DNA from: a virus
Direction: 5' to 3' (one strand)
Length of the DNA stretch: 64,000 bases
Virus record (IMG/VR): IMGVR_UViG_3300027754_000064
Location: 24,117 to 88,116 of that record
Made by a program: the position numbers and the translations under genes. Each line of letters starts with the position of its first letter. Positions within the stretch are counted from its first letter, which is position 1. The notes beneath the pieces are model-generated. The model worked only from the letters and a program-made list of their open reading frames with translations, did not search any database and was not told where the DNA came from. Below, one piece after another: positions 41,989 through 49,939 of the stretch.

Positions 41989-42621
41989 TTAGGCTACGCT
42001 GGTAGCTGTATCTGTTGGGTTTCTCTGTTGCTGTGCAGTCTGTCCTACGCCTTCTTCGACTCCGTTGTATCCTGTTTGGATTGCGTTGTCGTATTGTATG
42101 GTTAATGCTATTCTAACGTCTTCGTTAGTACCATAGTTGACAGTGTTATAGTTAACTGATTCTAAGAAACATCCAACTAAATACCATGTTTCAAGTACTT
42201 GGGGTACTGCAACTCCATTACCACCGTCTAAAATTTCTAAAGTCATTGAAAACTTATAGTCACTTGCTGACGCAGCACTGGCTTGTTCTGCCATGTCTAA
42301 TTGCTTTTGAACCTGTGCACCAACTGATCTAGATACTGCACCTGAGGCATCGTCACGAATGTTAGCAGTCATGGTCTGCCATGTATGCTTACCTGCCATG
42401 AAAATGGTAGAGTTGTATACTGGTAATGTAATCTTAGCGAACGAAAGGTTTGGTCTAGAACAATCAATAACTTGTCTTGTTAATTCAAGTCCATCATTAT
42501 CACCAAAGTTAAAAAAGTTTAGACGGAATCTAAACTGTAACTTTGGCATCAACAAAGTTTGATTACCATTATTGGTATCGCTTGCTGATAGATTAACTAG
42601 TGTTTGTGAGGCTATCGCCAT
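41989..42621 (-). CDS. 19: Tail tube protein gp19
   Basis: 210 residues. Motifs match the gp19 of marine T4-like phages: LQFRFRLNFFNFGDNDGLELTRQVIDCSRPNLSFAKITLPVYNSTIFMAGKHTWQTMTANIRDD, GAQVQKQLDMAEQASAASASDYKFSMTLEILDGGNG, ETWYLVGCFLESVNY, and IQYDNAIQTG. It builds the inner tube of the contractile tail and follows the sheath gene, as in T4. It has its own late promoter and a strong AGGAGA ribosome site, consistent with high late expression. Confidence 0.93.
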   Translation of the reverse strand: MAIASQTLVNLSASDTNNGNQTLLMPKLQFRFRLNFFNFGDNDGLELTRQVIDCSRPNLSFAKITLPVYNSTIFMAGKHTWQTMTANIRDDASGAVSRSVGAQVQKQLDMAEQASAASASDYKFSMTLEILDGGNGVAVPQVLETWYLVGCFLESVNYNTVNYGTNEDVRIALTIQYDNAIQTGYNGVEEGVGQTAQQQRNPTDTATSVA

Positions 42622-42642
42622 TTTAATTTCTCCTGTTAATAT

Positions 42643-42650
42643 TATTTATC
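42643..42650 (-). promoter_or_regulatory. T4-type late promoter for gp19
   Basis: GATAAATA, 21 nt before the gp19 ATG and 5 nt downstream of the terminator that follows gp18. Confidence 0.65.
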
Positions 42651-42654
42651 TTTT

Positions 42655-42680
42655 ATTAAGGGGCATTTCTGCCCCTTAAT
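42655..42680 (-). terminator. Intrinsic terminator after gp18
   Basis: Perfect inverted repeat ATTAAGGGGC / GCCCCTTAAT with a 6-nt loop, just after the gp18 stop. The 3' side has only a short T/A tail (AATAAAAG), so termination may be partial, allowing some read-through into gp19. Confidence 0.7.
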
Positions 42681-42684
42681 CTTC

Positions 42685-45600
42685 TTATAGTGCTGCTAAC
42701 TCACCTGTATTCAAAATACGAACTGGGATGTAGATGAATTCAGCTGCCTTAACAGGCTCAATCGCAACGTCTACCCAAAGCTCATTTCTATCAATTCTAG
42801 CAGGAGTGTTGTTTGACTCATCACACACAACTAGATAATCATAGATACCACGTTTTGCTTGTAAGTCAAGCATTAGTGATGTTACTGAGTTTGCAATTTG
42901 ACCTCTAGTAAATGCATCGTTAGGTTCAAAGACAAACGGACGAGCCGCAATTGTCAATTGACGACGGATGTAAGCAATCAATCTTGCAACGTTAGTTCTA
43001 TCCAATGCACTTGATGAGTCAAAGCTTGTCTTATTACCATAATTCAACAAGCCATTTCCTGTAAAGAATACCATTGGATTGATAAAGTTAATATATAAAA
43101 CATCACGAATTCCTAATCTAGTTTTAATAACTTGGAATTCACCAGTTGTTCTATCTACATAACCAATGTTTGCTGCATTATCAATAACACCTCTTCGTGT
43201 ACCTGCTGCTGCTAACCAAGGATAAGCAATATTATCATTGCGTAAGAATGTGCGTAGCATCATATGTGATGATGGAACTGCAACTTCGTTACCAGATAAA
43301 TCAAATGCTATTCCACTTGGATAGAACAAGCCTAAGTAAGTATTGCGTGTTACACAACCTTCTTCACCTGTACTTGTAGCACCTGCTGCGTTTGTCGCCC
43401 ATGCTTGAATATCAGTAGCATTATCAGGTAACCCTAATGGTGTGTCACCTAATATGTAACCTGTTTCACCACGATCGGCGTTTAGTACGACCATGTTAGG
43501 TTGTAGTTCAGGATAGTTAGGAGTAGCCATTAGGTTGAAGAAGTTATCTTCATCACGGATAGCTTGATTAGTATCAATTGTAGAGCGTAATGATTCTACA
43601 ACCATTGCTCTCTGTGCTTTACGACCCATATATGGACTACCGTTAGACTGTAAGCCACTTGATGATACCCATGCATCTGTTTGAGTAGGTAATGTTTCTC
43701 CAGGGAAACTAGCTGAGTTAAAATAGTTAACTTTGTATTGCTTAACATTGTAACCTGAACGGCGTGTGTTGAACAATAACATTCCTACTGGATATAGACT
43801 TGAGCTTGGTGCATCTAAATCTAAATAATCACTACTTAACAAACTTGCTATTGTTGGAATAGGATCATCTGCTGGATTCGTATTATCGTTAGTTGCCCAA
43901 CGAGCATCCGCAAATACTATACCAGTACTATTAACTTGATCTGTATTATCTATTAGAACCCATGTATCTGTACCATCAACTGATTGCCAACGAGAAATGA
44001 CAGGATAATCTTCTAAGTTAGTAGTGTTAACCCATATATCACCATATTCCAATGCTGTTCCATCACTTTGTGTAGTTGGCTCAGTTGGACTTACTATTGG
44101 CCCAGCTGGATCAGTAGTATTACTACCTGTTGGAATTGGGAAACCATTGGAATCATAGTTAATCATTTTATAGCCTACCCAACCATCAACTGGGATATTT
44201 ACCATAATATCAACTTGGTTAACAACACTGTAGAACCAATTTGTATTGTTAGCAGGAGCTGCAACAGGGGCACCTTCGTTTGCTGTATAAGTAAATTCAG
44301 ACCAATTGCTTAGTTGCACCGCAAAATCTATATTTGGAGTGCCAGACACGTAAGTTACTTCAGATAAGCTTCCGCTACCTCCAATTGCTGTAACTTTTAA
44401 AACTAAGTTATTTGCAGGAGTAGCTCCCCCTAGATTAGCCCCTAAAACTGTAAGTGTGTTGCCCACAACATAACTAGTTCCGCCCGATGCTGTGATATCA
44501 ACATAGTTACCACTAATTATTGAAACATTTACTACACCACTCGTACCTGCTCCACCGGTAACCGCGACGTTACTAAATGATGTTGTTATAGGAGATCCAT
44601 ATTTAACATTAGTATCACCGATAACAAATCCAGCTTCGGTTATCAATCCAGAAGAAACTCCTGTTGCAGCAATTACATCATCAAGAACAATCTCACCACC
44701 TTCAGTATGTGTTAATTGTATTGCACCATCAGTTGTTACACTAGCAGTAGTATAATCAATACCAGCCGCTGACCATGCTGTAACAAAATCAGTAGCATCA
44801 GTATTATCACCTAAAGACATAGTATAACCACTAGACAGGGATGTACTACCTGGAATAGAAACATAAACTGTTAAAGTATAGGGCCCGGCTGTAAATGATG
44901 GGCTAGTATTTGTGCCAGTAACTACTGTAGGACCTGTTGCATATCTTTCCCATAAAAATAAAGGACTAGGTCTTAACGTATCGTTAAATTGATATTGACC
45001 ATACACTGTTCCTGCAGGAATAGCTTGACCACCGGTAGCATCTAGTGCTGCTGAAGCAGCCCAGTCACTTGTAGCTAATGATACATTTCTATTTACCCAA
45101 GATGCTATGGTAGAATCCCATTGAGAAACATATGGCTGTAGTCCAGTACCGGCTGATCCAATTTTCATCCACACCGAACCAGTAGGACGAGGATAAGTTT
45201 GTCCAGTTTGCCATAAAGGTTGTTGTGCTGAAGTTCCTGATTCCAGTAAAGGCTGATAATAGTAACCCTCAGCAATTCCCATATCGTCAAGAGCAGTACC
45301 ACTGTTATTTGTGATACTGACATATTGTGGATTATCATCTATGTATTCAGTGCTTTTTCCAAATATACAAAGTTTTCCACTTCTTACAGAAGCAGACATA
45401 TTTCCCCAACCCAAAGCATTGATTGCACTTGCAACTCCGGAAACTGTGCCATTACCACCTCCAGCATCAGGAACAGTAATAGTAACATTAGAACCATCGG
45501 ATATAAGAAGATCAAATGTGTCGCCTGCGTTTAATACAGGATTTGAAGCGGTACCTTGAATTGTGGGCCAATCTGCTTTCCATGCAGAAGAGCCAATAAA

Positions 45601-46236
45601 TGTCCAAGTATTGCTACTAGTCTTGTAAAAGAATTGTTTTGCAGAAGTTGGAGTCCCGGTTAGTTGATTAGCTATTACTGCGTAGTCGCCGATATTACCT
45701 ATACTGTTAACAGGGGATCCAGCACTTATATAAGCTTCATCAGTAATAACAATAGGATTTTGTAGTGTAAATTGTCCAGTTGTGGCATTAAACTGATATA
45801 TGCCCCAAGTTGAAGTGGTTGTATCTAACCACCATGCACCATTATCAGGGGCACCAGTTGGACGACCTGTTTGACCTACTAAACTAGCTAAATCAATATC
45901 AGCTCTTAATACATAACAACGGTTAGTGACACCCAATAATGAGTACGCTGCTAATAAGCCATATTCATTAAGTTCATAACCCTGAATAGGGGTACCTGCG
46001 GTTGTTGTATAGAAGAACGGATTGCCATATAATGTAACAAGATCACGCTGGCTTGTTACTTGATATAATTTACCTGCATTTGCTGCTGTAGTAGCAACTG
46101 CTACTCCCGTACCAGTTGGATCAGCTTTATTTTGTGCTGTTGCGACTAATACGAAAGGTACGGAACCGGTTGCGGCTGGAAGATATTGACTTTGGTCAAC
46201 GATTGTAACTTCAACGCCAGGACTTGTTAATGCCAT
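42685..46236 (-). CDS. 18: Tail sheath protein gp18, strongly enlarged
   Basis: 1183 residues against 659 in T4. The N-terminal sheath domain is clear (MALTSPGVEVTIVDQS, GSVPFVLVATAQNKADPTG, YGNPFFY, NEYGLLAAYSLLGVTNRCYVLRADIDL). So is the C-terminal domain (RAMVVESLRSTIDTNQAIRDEDNFFNLMATPNYPE, LRTFLRNDNIAYPWLAAAGTRRG, YIRRQLTIAARPFVFEPND, VAIEPVKAAEFIYIPVRI). Between them (about 125-850) lies a large Trp/Gly-rich insertion with repeated W-x-x-x-x-x-W modules, probably surface-exposed on the sheath. The sheath contracts to drive the tube. Confidence 0.95.
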   Translation of the reverse strand: MALTSPGVEVTIVDQSQYLPAATGSVPFVLVATAQNKADPTGTGVAVATTAANAGKLYQVTSQRDLVTLYGNPFFYTTTAGTPIQGYELNEYGLLAAYSLLGVTNRCYVLRADIDLASLVGQTGRPTGAPDNGAWWLDTTTSTWGIYQFNATTGQFTLQNPIVITDEAYISAGSPVNSIGNIGDYAVIANQLTGTPTSAKQFFYKTSSNTWTFIGSSAWKADWPTIQGTASNPVLNAGDTFDLLISDGSNVTITVPDAGGGNGTVSGVASAINALGWGNMSASVRSGKLCIFGKSTEYIDDNPQYVSITNNSGTALDDMGIAEGYYYQPLLESGTSAQQPLWQTGQTYPRPTGSVWMKIGSAGTGLQPYVSQWDSTIASWVNRNVSLATSDWAASAALDATGGQAIPAGTVYGQYQFNDTLRPSPLFLWERYATGPTVVTGTNTSPSFTAGPYTLTVYVSIPGSTSLSSGYTMSLGDNTDATDFVTAWSAAGIDYTTASVTTDGAIQLTHTEGGEIVLDDVIAATGVSSGLITEAGFVIGDTNVKYGSPITTSFSNVAVTGGAGTSGVVNVSIISGNYVDITASGGTSYVVGNTLTVLGANLGGATPANNLVLKVTAIGGSGSLSEVTYVSGTPNIDFAVQLSNWSEFTYTANEGAPVAAPANNTNWFYSVVNQVDIMVNIPVDGWVGYKMINYDSNGFPIPTGSNTTDPAGPIVSPTEPTTQSDGTALEYGDIWVNTTNLEDYPVISRWQSVDGTDTWVLIDNTDQVNSTGIVFADARWATNDNTNPADDPIPTIASLLSSDYLDLDAPSSSLYPVGMLLFNTRRSGYNVKQYKVNYFNSASFPGETLPTQTDAWVSSSGLQSNGSPYMGRKAQRAMVVESLRSTIDTNQAIRDEDNFFNLMATPNYPELQPNMVVLNADRGETGYILGDTPLGLPDNATDIQAWATNAAGATSTGEEGCVTRNTYLGLFYPSGIAFDLSGNEVAVPSSHMMLRTFLRNDNIAYPWLAAAGTRRGVIDNAANIGYVDRTTGEFQVIKTRLGIRDVLYINFINPMVFFTGNGLLNYGNKTSFDSSSALDRTNVARLIAYIRRQLTIAARPFVFEPNDAFTRGQIANSVTSLMLDLQAKRGIYDYLVVCDESNNTPARIDRNELWVDVAIEPVKAAEFIYIPVRILNTGELAAL

Positions 46237-46290
46237 TTTATTTTTCCTTATTGTAAAATTATGAGGTTTACCACCTAGTTTGCATATTCT

Positions 46291-46298
46291 TATTTATT
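46291..46298 (-). promoter_or_regulatory. Probable late promoter for gp18
   Basis: AATAAATA on the minus strand. The predicted leader is about 48 nt and ends in AAGGAAAAAT before the ATG at 46236. Confidence 0.4.
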
Positions 46299-46345
46299 TT
46301 ATTTTTTCAAAAACAGCCATTTAAGCGAACCTTCGAAGGTGAAGA

Positions 46346-46353
46346 TATAAATA
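46346..46353 (+). promoter_or_regulatory. T4-type late promoter (consensus), leaderless arrangement
   Basis: Perfect TATAAATA ending 4 nt before the ATG at 46358, with no Shine-Dalgarno site between. A 12-bp perfect palindrome ACCTTCGAAGGT (46329-46340) lies just upstream. Confidence 0.7.
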
Positions 46354-46357
46354 CAAC

Positions 46358-46711
46358 ATGACAATAAAAAGGCCTATCTGTAATACTTGCAACAAGAATT
46401 ATTGTGCTATTAATTACAAAAGGAATGACATAACTCACTACCGTAGTATTTGCGATGGGTGTGGTAAGACTAGGGCTAAGAAAAAACCTAGAATTTATAA
46501 TTGGGAAAAATCAGGATACAAGAAAAAACCCACATGTGATTTATGTGGGTTTCGTAGTGTATTTCCAACGCAAATTACCGTATTTCATATTGACGGTAAT
46601 TTAGAAAATATTGTATTAAGTAATTTGCGTAGCATATGTTTGAATTGTGTTGAAGTAGTAAAGAAAAAAGAAGTTACTTGGAAACGCGGTGACTTACAAG
46701 TTGACTATTGA
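46358..46711 (+). CDS. Four-CxxC zinc protein with degenerate HNH motif
   Basis: 117 residues. Four Cys pairs (CNTC, CDGC, CDLC, CLNC) make two treble-clef/zinc-ribbon sites. The region VFHIDGNLENIVLSNLRSICLNC follows the HNH layout (HxDGN...NL..LC.NC), but the final catalytic His is missing. It ends WKRGDLQVDY. Very similar proteins are conserved in marine T4-like cyanophages (from memory of the pattern). It is on the opposite strand to its neighbours and converges with gp1, overlapping it tail to tail by 18 nt. A DNA-binding or inactive nuclease role is inferred. Confidence 0.75.
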   Translation: MTIKRPICNTCNKNYCAINYKRNDITHYRSICDGCGKTRAKKKPRIYNWEKSGYKKKPTCDLCGFRSVFPTQITVFHIDGNLENIVLSNLRSICLNCVEVVKKKEVTWKRGDLQVDY

Positions 46712-47329
46712 TTGAATTTTTTTATGTAGGTCATCTATTGTCCCATCATTAGCAATGATATAGTCATACTCTAATCCAACGCTACTATATTCACTAGCAT
46801 GAATACCTAATTGTTCAAGATGATTTCTCCCAAGAGCCCAGCCTAAATTACCGTTTTCACCTTTATTAAAGTTTATTGCATGTGAATACCATTCAGGGTT
46901 AGCACCTCTTTCAACTCTAATAGTAATTCCACCTGCATTTTTAATAGCCCCTACCTCATTGTAGAATCTACAATCTGTTAATACAATATTATCAGCAGAA
47001 GTTCTTAATTTGTTTTCTACTGATGCTACCCAAATGTCACTATGAAATGCGTTACGGCAAACTTCTGTTCCCCAATACTGTAGAATCCATCGTGGAGTAA
47101 GATGAGGCATGCCTAATCGTTCTGCCCACCATTGATCAACTTGTTCACGCCATTCTCTGCTAGACTTGGTAGTGCCCTCTAGCATTTCACGATCCCAGTT
47201 AAATACCGCTGCTACAGCATCTTTTAGAGAAGCGGCAAAGCTTAATCTTTTATAGCCATGAAATGTAGTCAGATAATCTGCTATGGTGTCCTTGCCAGAA
47301 TTTATCAACCCGGTAATTCCAATGATCAT
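46694..47329 (-). CDS. 1: Deoxynucleoside monophosphate kinase (gp1)
   Basis: 211 residues. P-loop GLINSGKDT (7-15), then FAASLKDAVAAVFNWDREMLEG, WILQYWGTEVCRNAFHSDIWV, and VLTDCRFYNEV (Walker B/LID-type region). This layout is specific to T4-type dNMP kinases, which convert dNMPs including hydroxymethyl-dCMP in T4 to diphosphates for DNA synthesis. The AGGAG ribosome site is inside a 10-12-bp hairpin (47335-47370). It lies between gp13-like and gp18, a late region, although it is an early-function gene. Confidence 0.9.
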   Translation of the reverse strand: MIIGITGLINSGKDTIADYLTTFHGYKRLSFAASLKDAVAAVFNWDREMLEGTTKSSREWREQVDQWWAERLGMPHLTPRWILQYWGTEVCRNAFHSDIWVASVENKLRTSADNIVLTDCRFYNEVGAIKNAGGITIRVERGANPEWYSHAINFNKGENGNLGWALGRNHLEQLGIHASEYSSVGLEYDYIIANDGTIDDLHKKIQSIVNL

Positions 47330-47334
47330 ATGGT

Positions 47335-47370
47335 AAGCTCCTGTAAATATATATTATATTACAGGAGCTT
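47335..47370 (-). promoter_or_regulatory. RBS-sequestering hairpin with internal early-type -10 box
   Basis: Inverted repeat AAGCTCCTGT / ACAGGAGCTT (12 bp with flanking A-T pairs). The 3' arm holds the AGGAG site of gp1. Inside the loop region on the minus strand is TATAAT (47358-47353), with TTTATT 17 nt upstream (47381-47376). A start about 7 nt past TATAAT would drop the 5' arm and free the site. Confidence 0.6.
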
Positions 47371-47390
47371 TACAAAATAAAGTATTTAGG

Positions 47391-48176
47391 TTAACCTTGA
47401 ATCCAAGTCAATGGCTGAGAATAGTCTTGATATTTTCTCAGATCGTCCAATAGTGCTTCTTGCAACGCTTTGGATTCAGCTTTCATCGCAGTACCATTTA
47501 AAGTAGTGCCGCCACCTGGACCAGCAATAGTACCAAATTTTTCGCGGGCTTCTCCAATGATACCTTTTAGAACTGCTAGAACATAGTCACCAATCCAAAC
47601 TCCAGCACCTGGATCTTGCAATAGAACTTCAACAGGTCTTTGCACATCAGCCCAAACTAATATGCGTTCTCCAGTTCCCTTAAAATCTCTAACTACTCTA
47701 AGAACTTTAGTAACTGGATCAAAAGTATAATTGACATAACCACCAAACATTCTTGCTGCCAATTCAACATAACCGGCATAAAAATCATATGTTGCCATGC
47801 CACCGGTATAGTTATAATTTAACAAGTAAGTGTTAAGAATAGCACTTGAGAAAGGATCAAAAGATGTAGAACCAGTACCTGTTTCAAGTCCTACTGTTCT
47901 ACGAAATAGTGCCCTTACATTAATAAATTCTTGAGGTAAGGTGTAAGTGTCTATGTTTTGAATAACCGTCATTAATGTATACGATTCAGCGGTAGCATTT
48001 TGTGCCCGCTGACGATATAGTTTAATGGTATAATTGAATGCAGCCTCATAATGCTGAGGATCTAGTTCAATATCTATAATACCATCACCTAATCGTAATC
48101 TTAGGTTAGTGAATAATGATTCTTTTAATTCATCTAAGTTTAGATTAGTAGGTGTGGATAATATATTTGCGGTCAT
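47391..48176 (-). CDS. Neck protein gp13-like
   Basis: 261 residues (T4 gp13 is 309). N-terminal LKESLFTNLRLRLGDGIIDIELDPQHYEAAFNYTIKLYRQRAQN matches the gp13 helix pattern. The C-terminal WIGDYVLAVLKGIIGEAREKFGTI.GPGGGTTLNGTAMKAESKALQEALLDDLRKY matches the gp13 GGVTLNG..L..EA region. gp13 joins the portal to gp14 at the head-tail neck. It has its own late promoter inside an inverted repeat. In T4, gp14 follows directly; here gp14 is on the other strand 1.7 kb away. Confidence 0.65.
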   Translation of the reverse strand: MTANILSTPTNLNLDELKESLFTNLRLRLGDGIIDIELDPQHYEAAFNYTIKLYRQRAQNATAESYTLMTVIQNIDTYTLPQEFINVRALFRRTVGLETGTGSTSFDPFSSAILNTYLLNYNYTGGMATYDFYAGYVELAARMFGGYVNYTFDPVTKVLRVVRDFKGTGERILVWADVQRPVEVLLQDPGAGVWIGDYVLAVLKGIIGEAREKFGTIAGPGGGTTLNGTAMKAESKALQEALLDDLRKYQDYSQPLTWIQG

Positions 48177-48180
48177 TTTT

Positions 48181-48215
48181 TGTAATCCTGATATATGTTA
48201 TTTATCAGGATTACA
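48181..48215 (-). promoter_or_regulatory. Late promoter embedded in RBS-sequestering inverted repeat (gp13)
   Basis: Perfect 12-bp inverted repeat TGTAATCCTGAT / ATCAGGATTACA. The late box GATAAATA (48206-48199) overlaps the 5' arm. The 3' arm contains the CAGGA ribosome site 9 nt before ATG 48176. RNA reading through from upstream would close the site; RNA started at about 48193 lacks the 5' arm. Confidence 0.7.
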
Positions 48216-48645
48216 GGTCATTCTCTTTTCTATTCTCGCTTTTAGTTACATCAAATACACCACTTGGATAGCGACTCATCAACTTATCAACATTGCCCTC
48301 AATGACTTTATTAGGATCAAAGCCAAGCGCCCTGCAGGTGTTGATCCAGTACCACATGATATCACCTAATTCACGCTCCATATGAAATAGATTTTCCTTG
48401 GTTAGTGGCTTCCCTTGAAAAATCATTTTCTTTACGATTTCATTGAACTCACCACACTCAGAACTAAGTCCTAATGCCCCTGTAATTAACAAAGGCATAT
48501 TAACTTGCGGACCATACTCCTCAATAGAGTCATCCCTATTATCAGACAATTGGTCTAACCTATTAATAAAATCTGTCAAATAATTACTAGGTCTACTAGT
48601 AACTGCCTCTACAAATTCGCTATACTTGTTTAAATCTACACTCAT
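48211..48645 (-). CDS. mazG: MazG-like nucleotide pyrophosphohydrolase
   Basis: 144 residues, an all-helical MazG domain. Metal-binding ECGE (E63, E66) in LGLSSECGEFNEIVKK and ELGD (E92, D95) in RELGDIMWYW form the four-acidic-residue site. NVDKLMSRYPSG is the closing motif. MazG hydrolyses (d)NTPs or lowers (p)ppGpp; in marine phages it is thought to tune host nucleotide pools. It is read through from the upstream 399-residue early-promoter gene. Confidence 0.9.
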   Translation of the reverse strand: MSVDLNKYSEFVEAVTSRPSNYLTDFINRLDQLSDNRDDSIEEYGPQVNMPLLITGALGLSSECGEFNEIVKKMIFQGKPLTKENLFHMERELGDIMWYWINTCRALGFDPNKVIEGNVDKLMSRYPSGVFDVTKSENRKENDL

Positions 48646-48657
48646 TTTTTATCCTTA

Positions 48658-49857
48658 TTAAAATGCTTTTAAAATGACCATGTGTTCGTTGAACCTTCCT
48701 GTAGGAGTAACGGACACTGCCTTAATTTCTTTAAAGTATTTACGAGCAGCCGGCTTGCTACCCATAATTTCTTTGATCTGTTCTGCTGGTTTACGCAGTG
48801 TTTTACATTCACTTTGGGTAGTATCAAACCCTAATAGCGTATTACCTTTGACAGTAAAGTATTTACTATATTCGTCAGCAATGTAGTGATGAAGTTTACG
48901 CCGTGAAGTATCATAAACCCACGCTTCACTTGCACCATGTAGTTTAGTTGGGTGTAAACTTGTTAGATTAAGTTTAGTAGCCGCATCTACAAATTCACGC
49001 AAATATTTAAGTTTAGATACTTGCTTTTCAACTGGAACTGCTTTGCGTTTACGAGGAGCTTTGCTAACCTTTTTAACAGTAACATAACTACCGATTTCGC
49101 TAAGAACCAATTCAATAAACTTAATAATGTTTTTGATTTGTTGCTTACTCAAATGCATGTAACCTTGTACAAGTTGGTCATCTTTACCTTCTTGTACCTC
49201 GGTAAACTCAATGAGTTTTTTATTCCAAGTTTCAACCATGAAACTAACATGCTGAGGCAATACATTCTTTTTAGCCAATTCATCAATTGGGCGGTATGTA
49301 TGTTTAGTAGGTGCACCTGCTTGAATGAAATCATCTAGCAAGCCTTCCAATTCACCTGCGGCTTCACTAGCCTTTTCCCGCATGATTTCTTGTACATTAG
49401 GCCGATTGACAGCCGGCGCCTCAGACTTAACTGGGCCACCTGTGCGGCTAGCCTCTTTGACTTCGGGTTTATAGATTGTATTCAACAACCTACCGATTTC
49501 ATTGTCCAAGGTCTGTTTTTCATATTCTACTAATACTAGACCACGGAGTGTCATACGAGACAACCAACCAATCGTTGGGATGATTTCGTTGTCAGCAACA
49601 CGCCTGATAGTTTTAGCTTCAGTAGTTTTGGCATTCAAGTCTAGGTACTGTGCCAAAAATTCTTTGGCGTCTTTCTTGTTATAAAATTTGTTGTACCAAT
49701 TGAACGCTCGGGATAGTGCTATACCGCGATCATCCTCAGTAGGCTGAATCAGGAACGAAGGCTCTTCACCAAAATATTTGACATCTTCATCCTTGGGGGT
49801 CAGACTACGGACCAAACCAACTTCTTCTACGGCTTTCTTGCTAGCTTTCCTAACCAT
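48658..49857 (-). CDS. 399-residue phage protein of unknown function, early promoter
   Basis: Start chosen at ATG 49857 (AGGAG 5 nt upstream); a GTG at 49863 is less likely. Helical and charged. Segments include GIALSRAFNWYNKFYNKKDAKEFLAQYL, ADNEIIPTIGWLSRMTLRGLVL, a linker rich in E/A/P, LSKQQIKNIIKFIELVLSEI, and a basic KKVSKAPRKRKAVPVEKQ stretch. The C-terminal half (KLKYLREFVDAATKLNL, LHGASEAWVYDTSRRKLHHYIAD, FDTTQSECKTLRKP) looks like a conserved globular domain. DNA- or RNA-binding is possible from the basic linker. It is transcribed from a near-consensus sigma-70 promoter with mazG downstream. Confidence 0.6.
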   Translation of the reverse strand: MVRKASKKAVEEVGLVRSLTPKDEDVKYFGEEPSFLIQPTEDDRGIALSRAFNWYNKFYNKKDAKEFLAQYLDLNAKTTEAKTIRRVADNEIIPTIGWLSRMTLRGLVLVEYEKQTLDNEIGRLLNTIYKPEVKEASRTGGPVKSEAPAVNRPNVQEIMREKASEAAGELEGLLDDFIQAGAPTKHTYRPIDELAKKNVLPQHVSFMVETWNKKLIEFTEVQEGKDDQLVQGYMHLSKQQIKNIIKFIELVLSEIGSYVTVKKVSKAPRKRKAVPVEKQVSKLKYLREFVDAATKLNLTSLHPTKLHGASEAWVYDTSRRKLHHYIADEYSKYFTVKGNTLLGFDTTQSECKTLRKPAEQIKEIMGSKPAARKYFKEIKAVSVTPTGRFNEHMVILKAF

Positions 49858-49886
49858 GATCACTCCTGTTTACGATCTATATATCA

Positions 49887-49915
49887 ATGATACACGATCT
49901 GCCATTTATTGTCAA
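49887..49915 (-). promoter_or_regulatory. Near-consensus sigma-70 early promoter
   Basis: TTGACA (49915-49910), 17-nt spacer, TATCAT (49892-49887) on the minus strand. It lies in the divergent region shared with the plus-strand gp14 late promoter. It drives the 399-residue gene and probably mazG. Confidence 0.8.
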
Positions 49916-49926
49916 GCCTCGTGCAT

Positions 49927-49934
49927 GATAAATA
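49927..49934 (+). promoter_or_regulatory. T4-type late promoter, leaderless arrangement
   Basis: GATAAATA ending 5 nt before the gp14-like ATG at 49940. No Shine-Dalgarno site. It overlaps the upstream side of the divergent early promoter. Confidence 0.7.
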
Positions 49935-49939
49935 CATAT

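Noticed and set aside
47383-47390. CCTAAATA as a late promoter for gene 1
   Set aside because: Two mismatches from the usual second and third positions, and it overlaps the gp13 end. A start there would keep the whole RBS hairpin, so it would not help expression.
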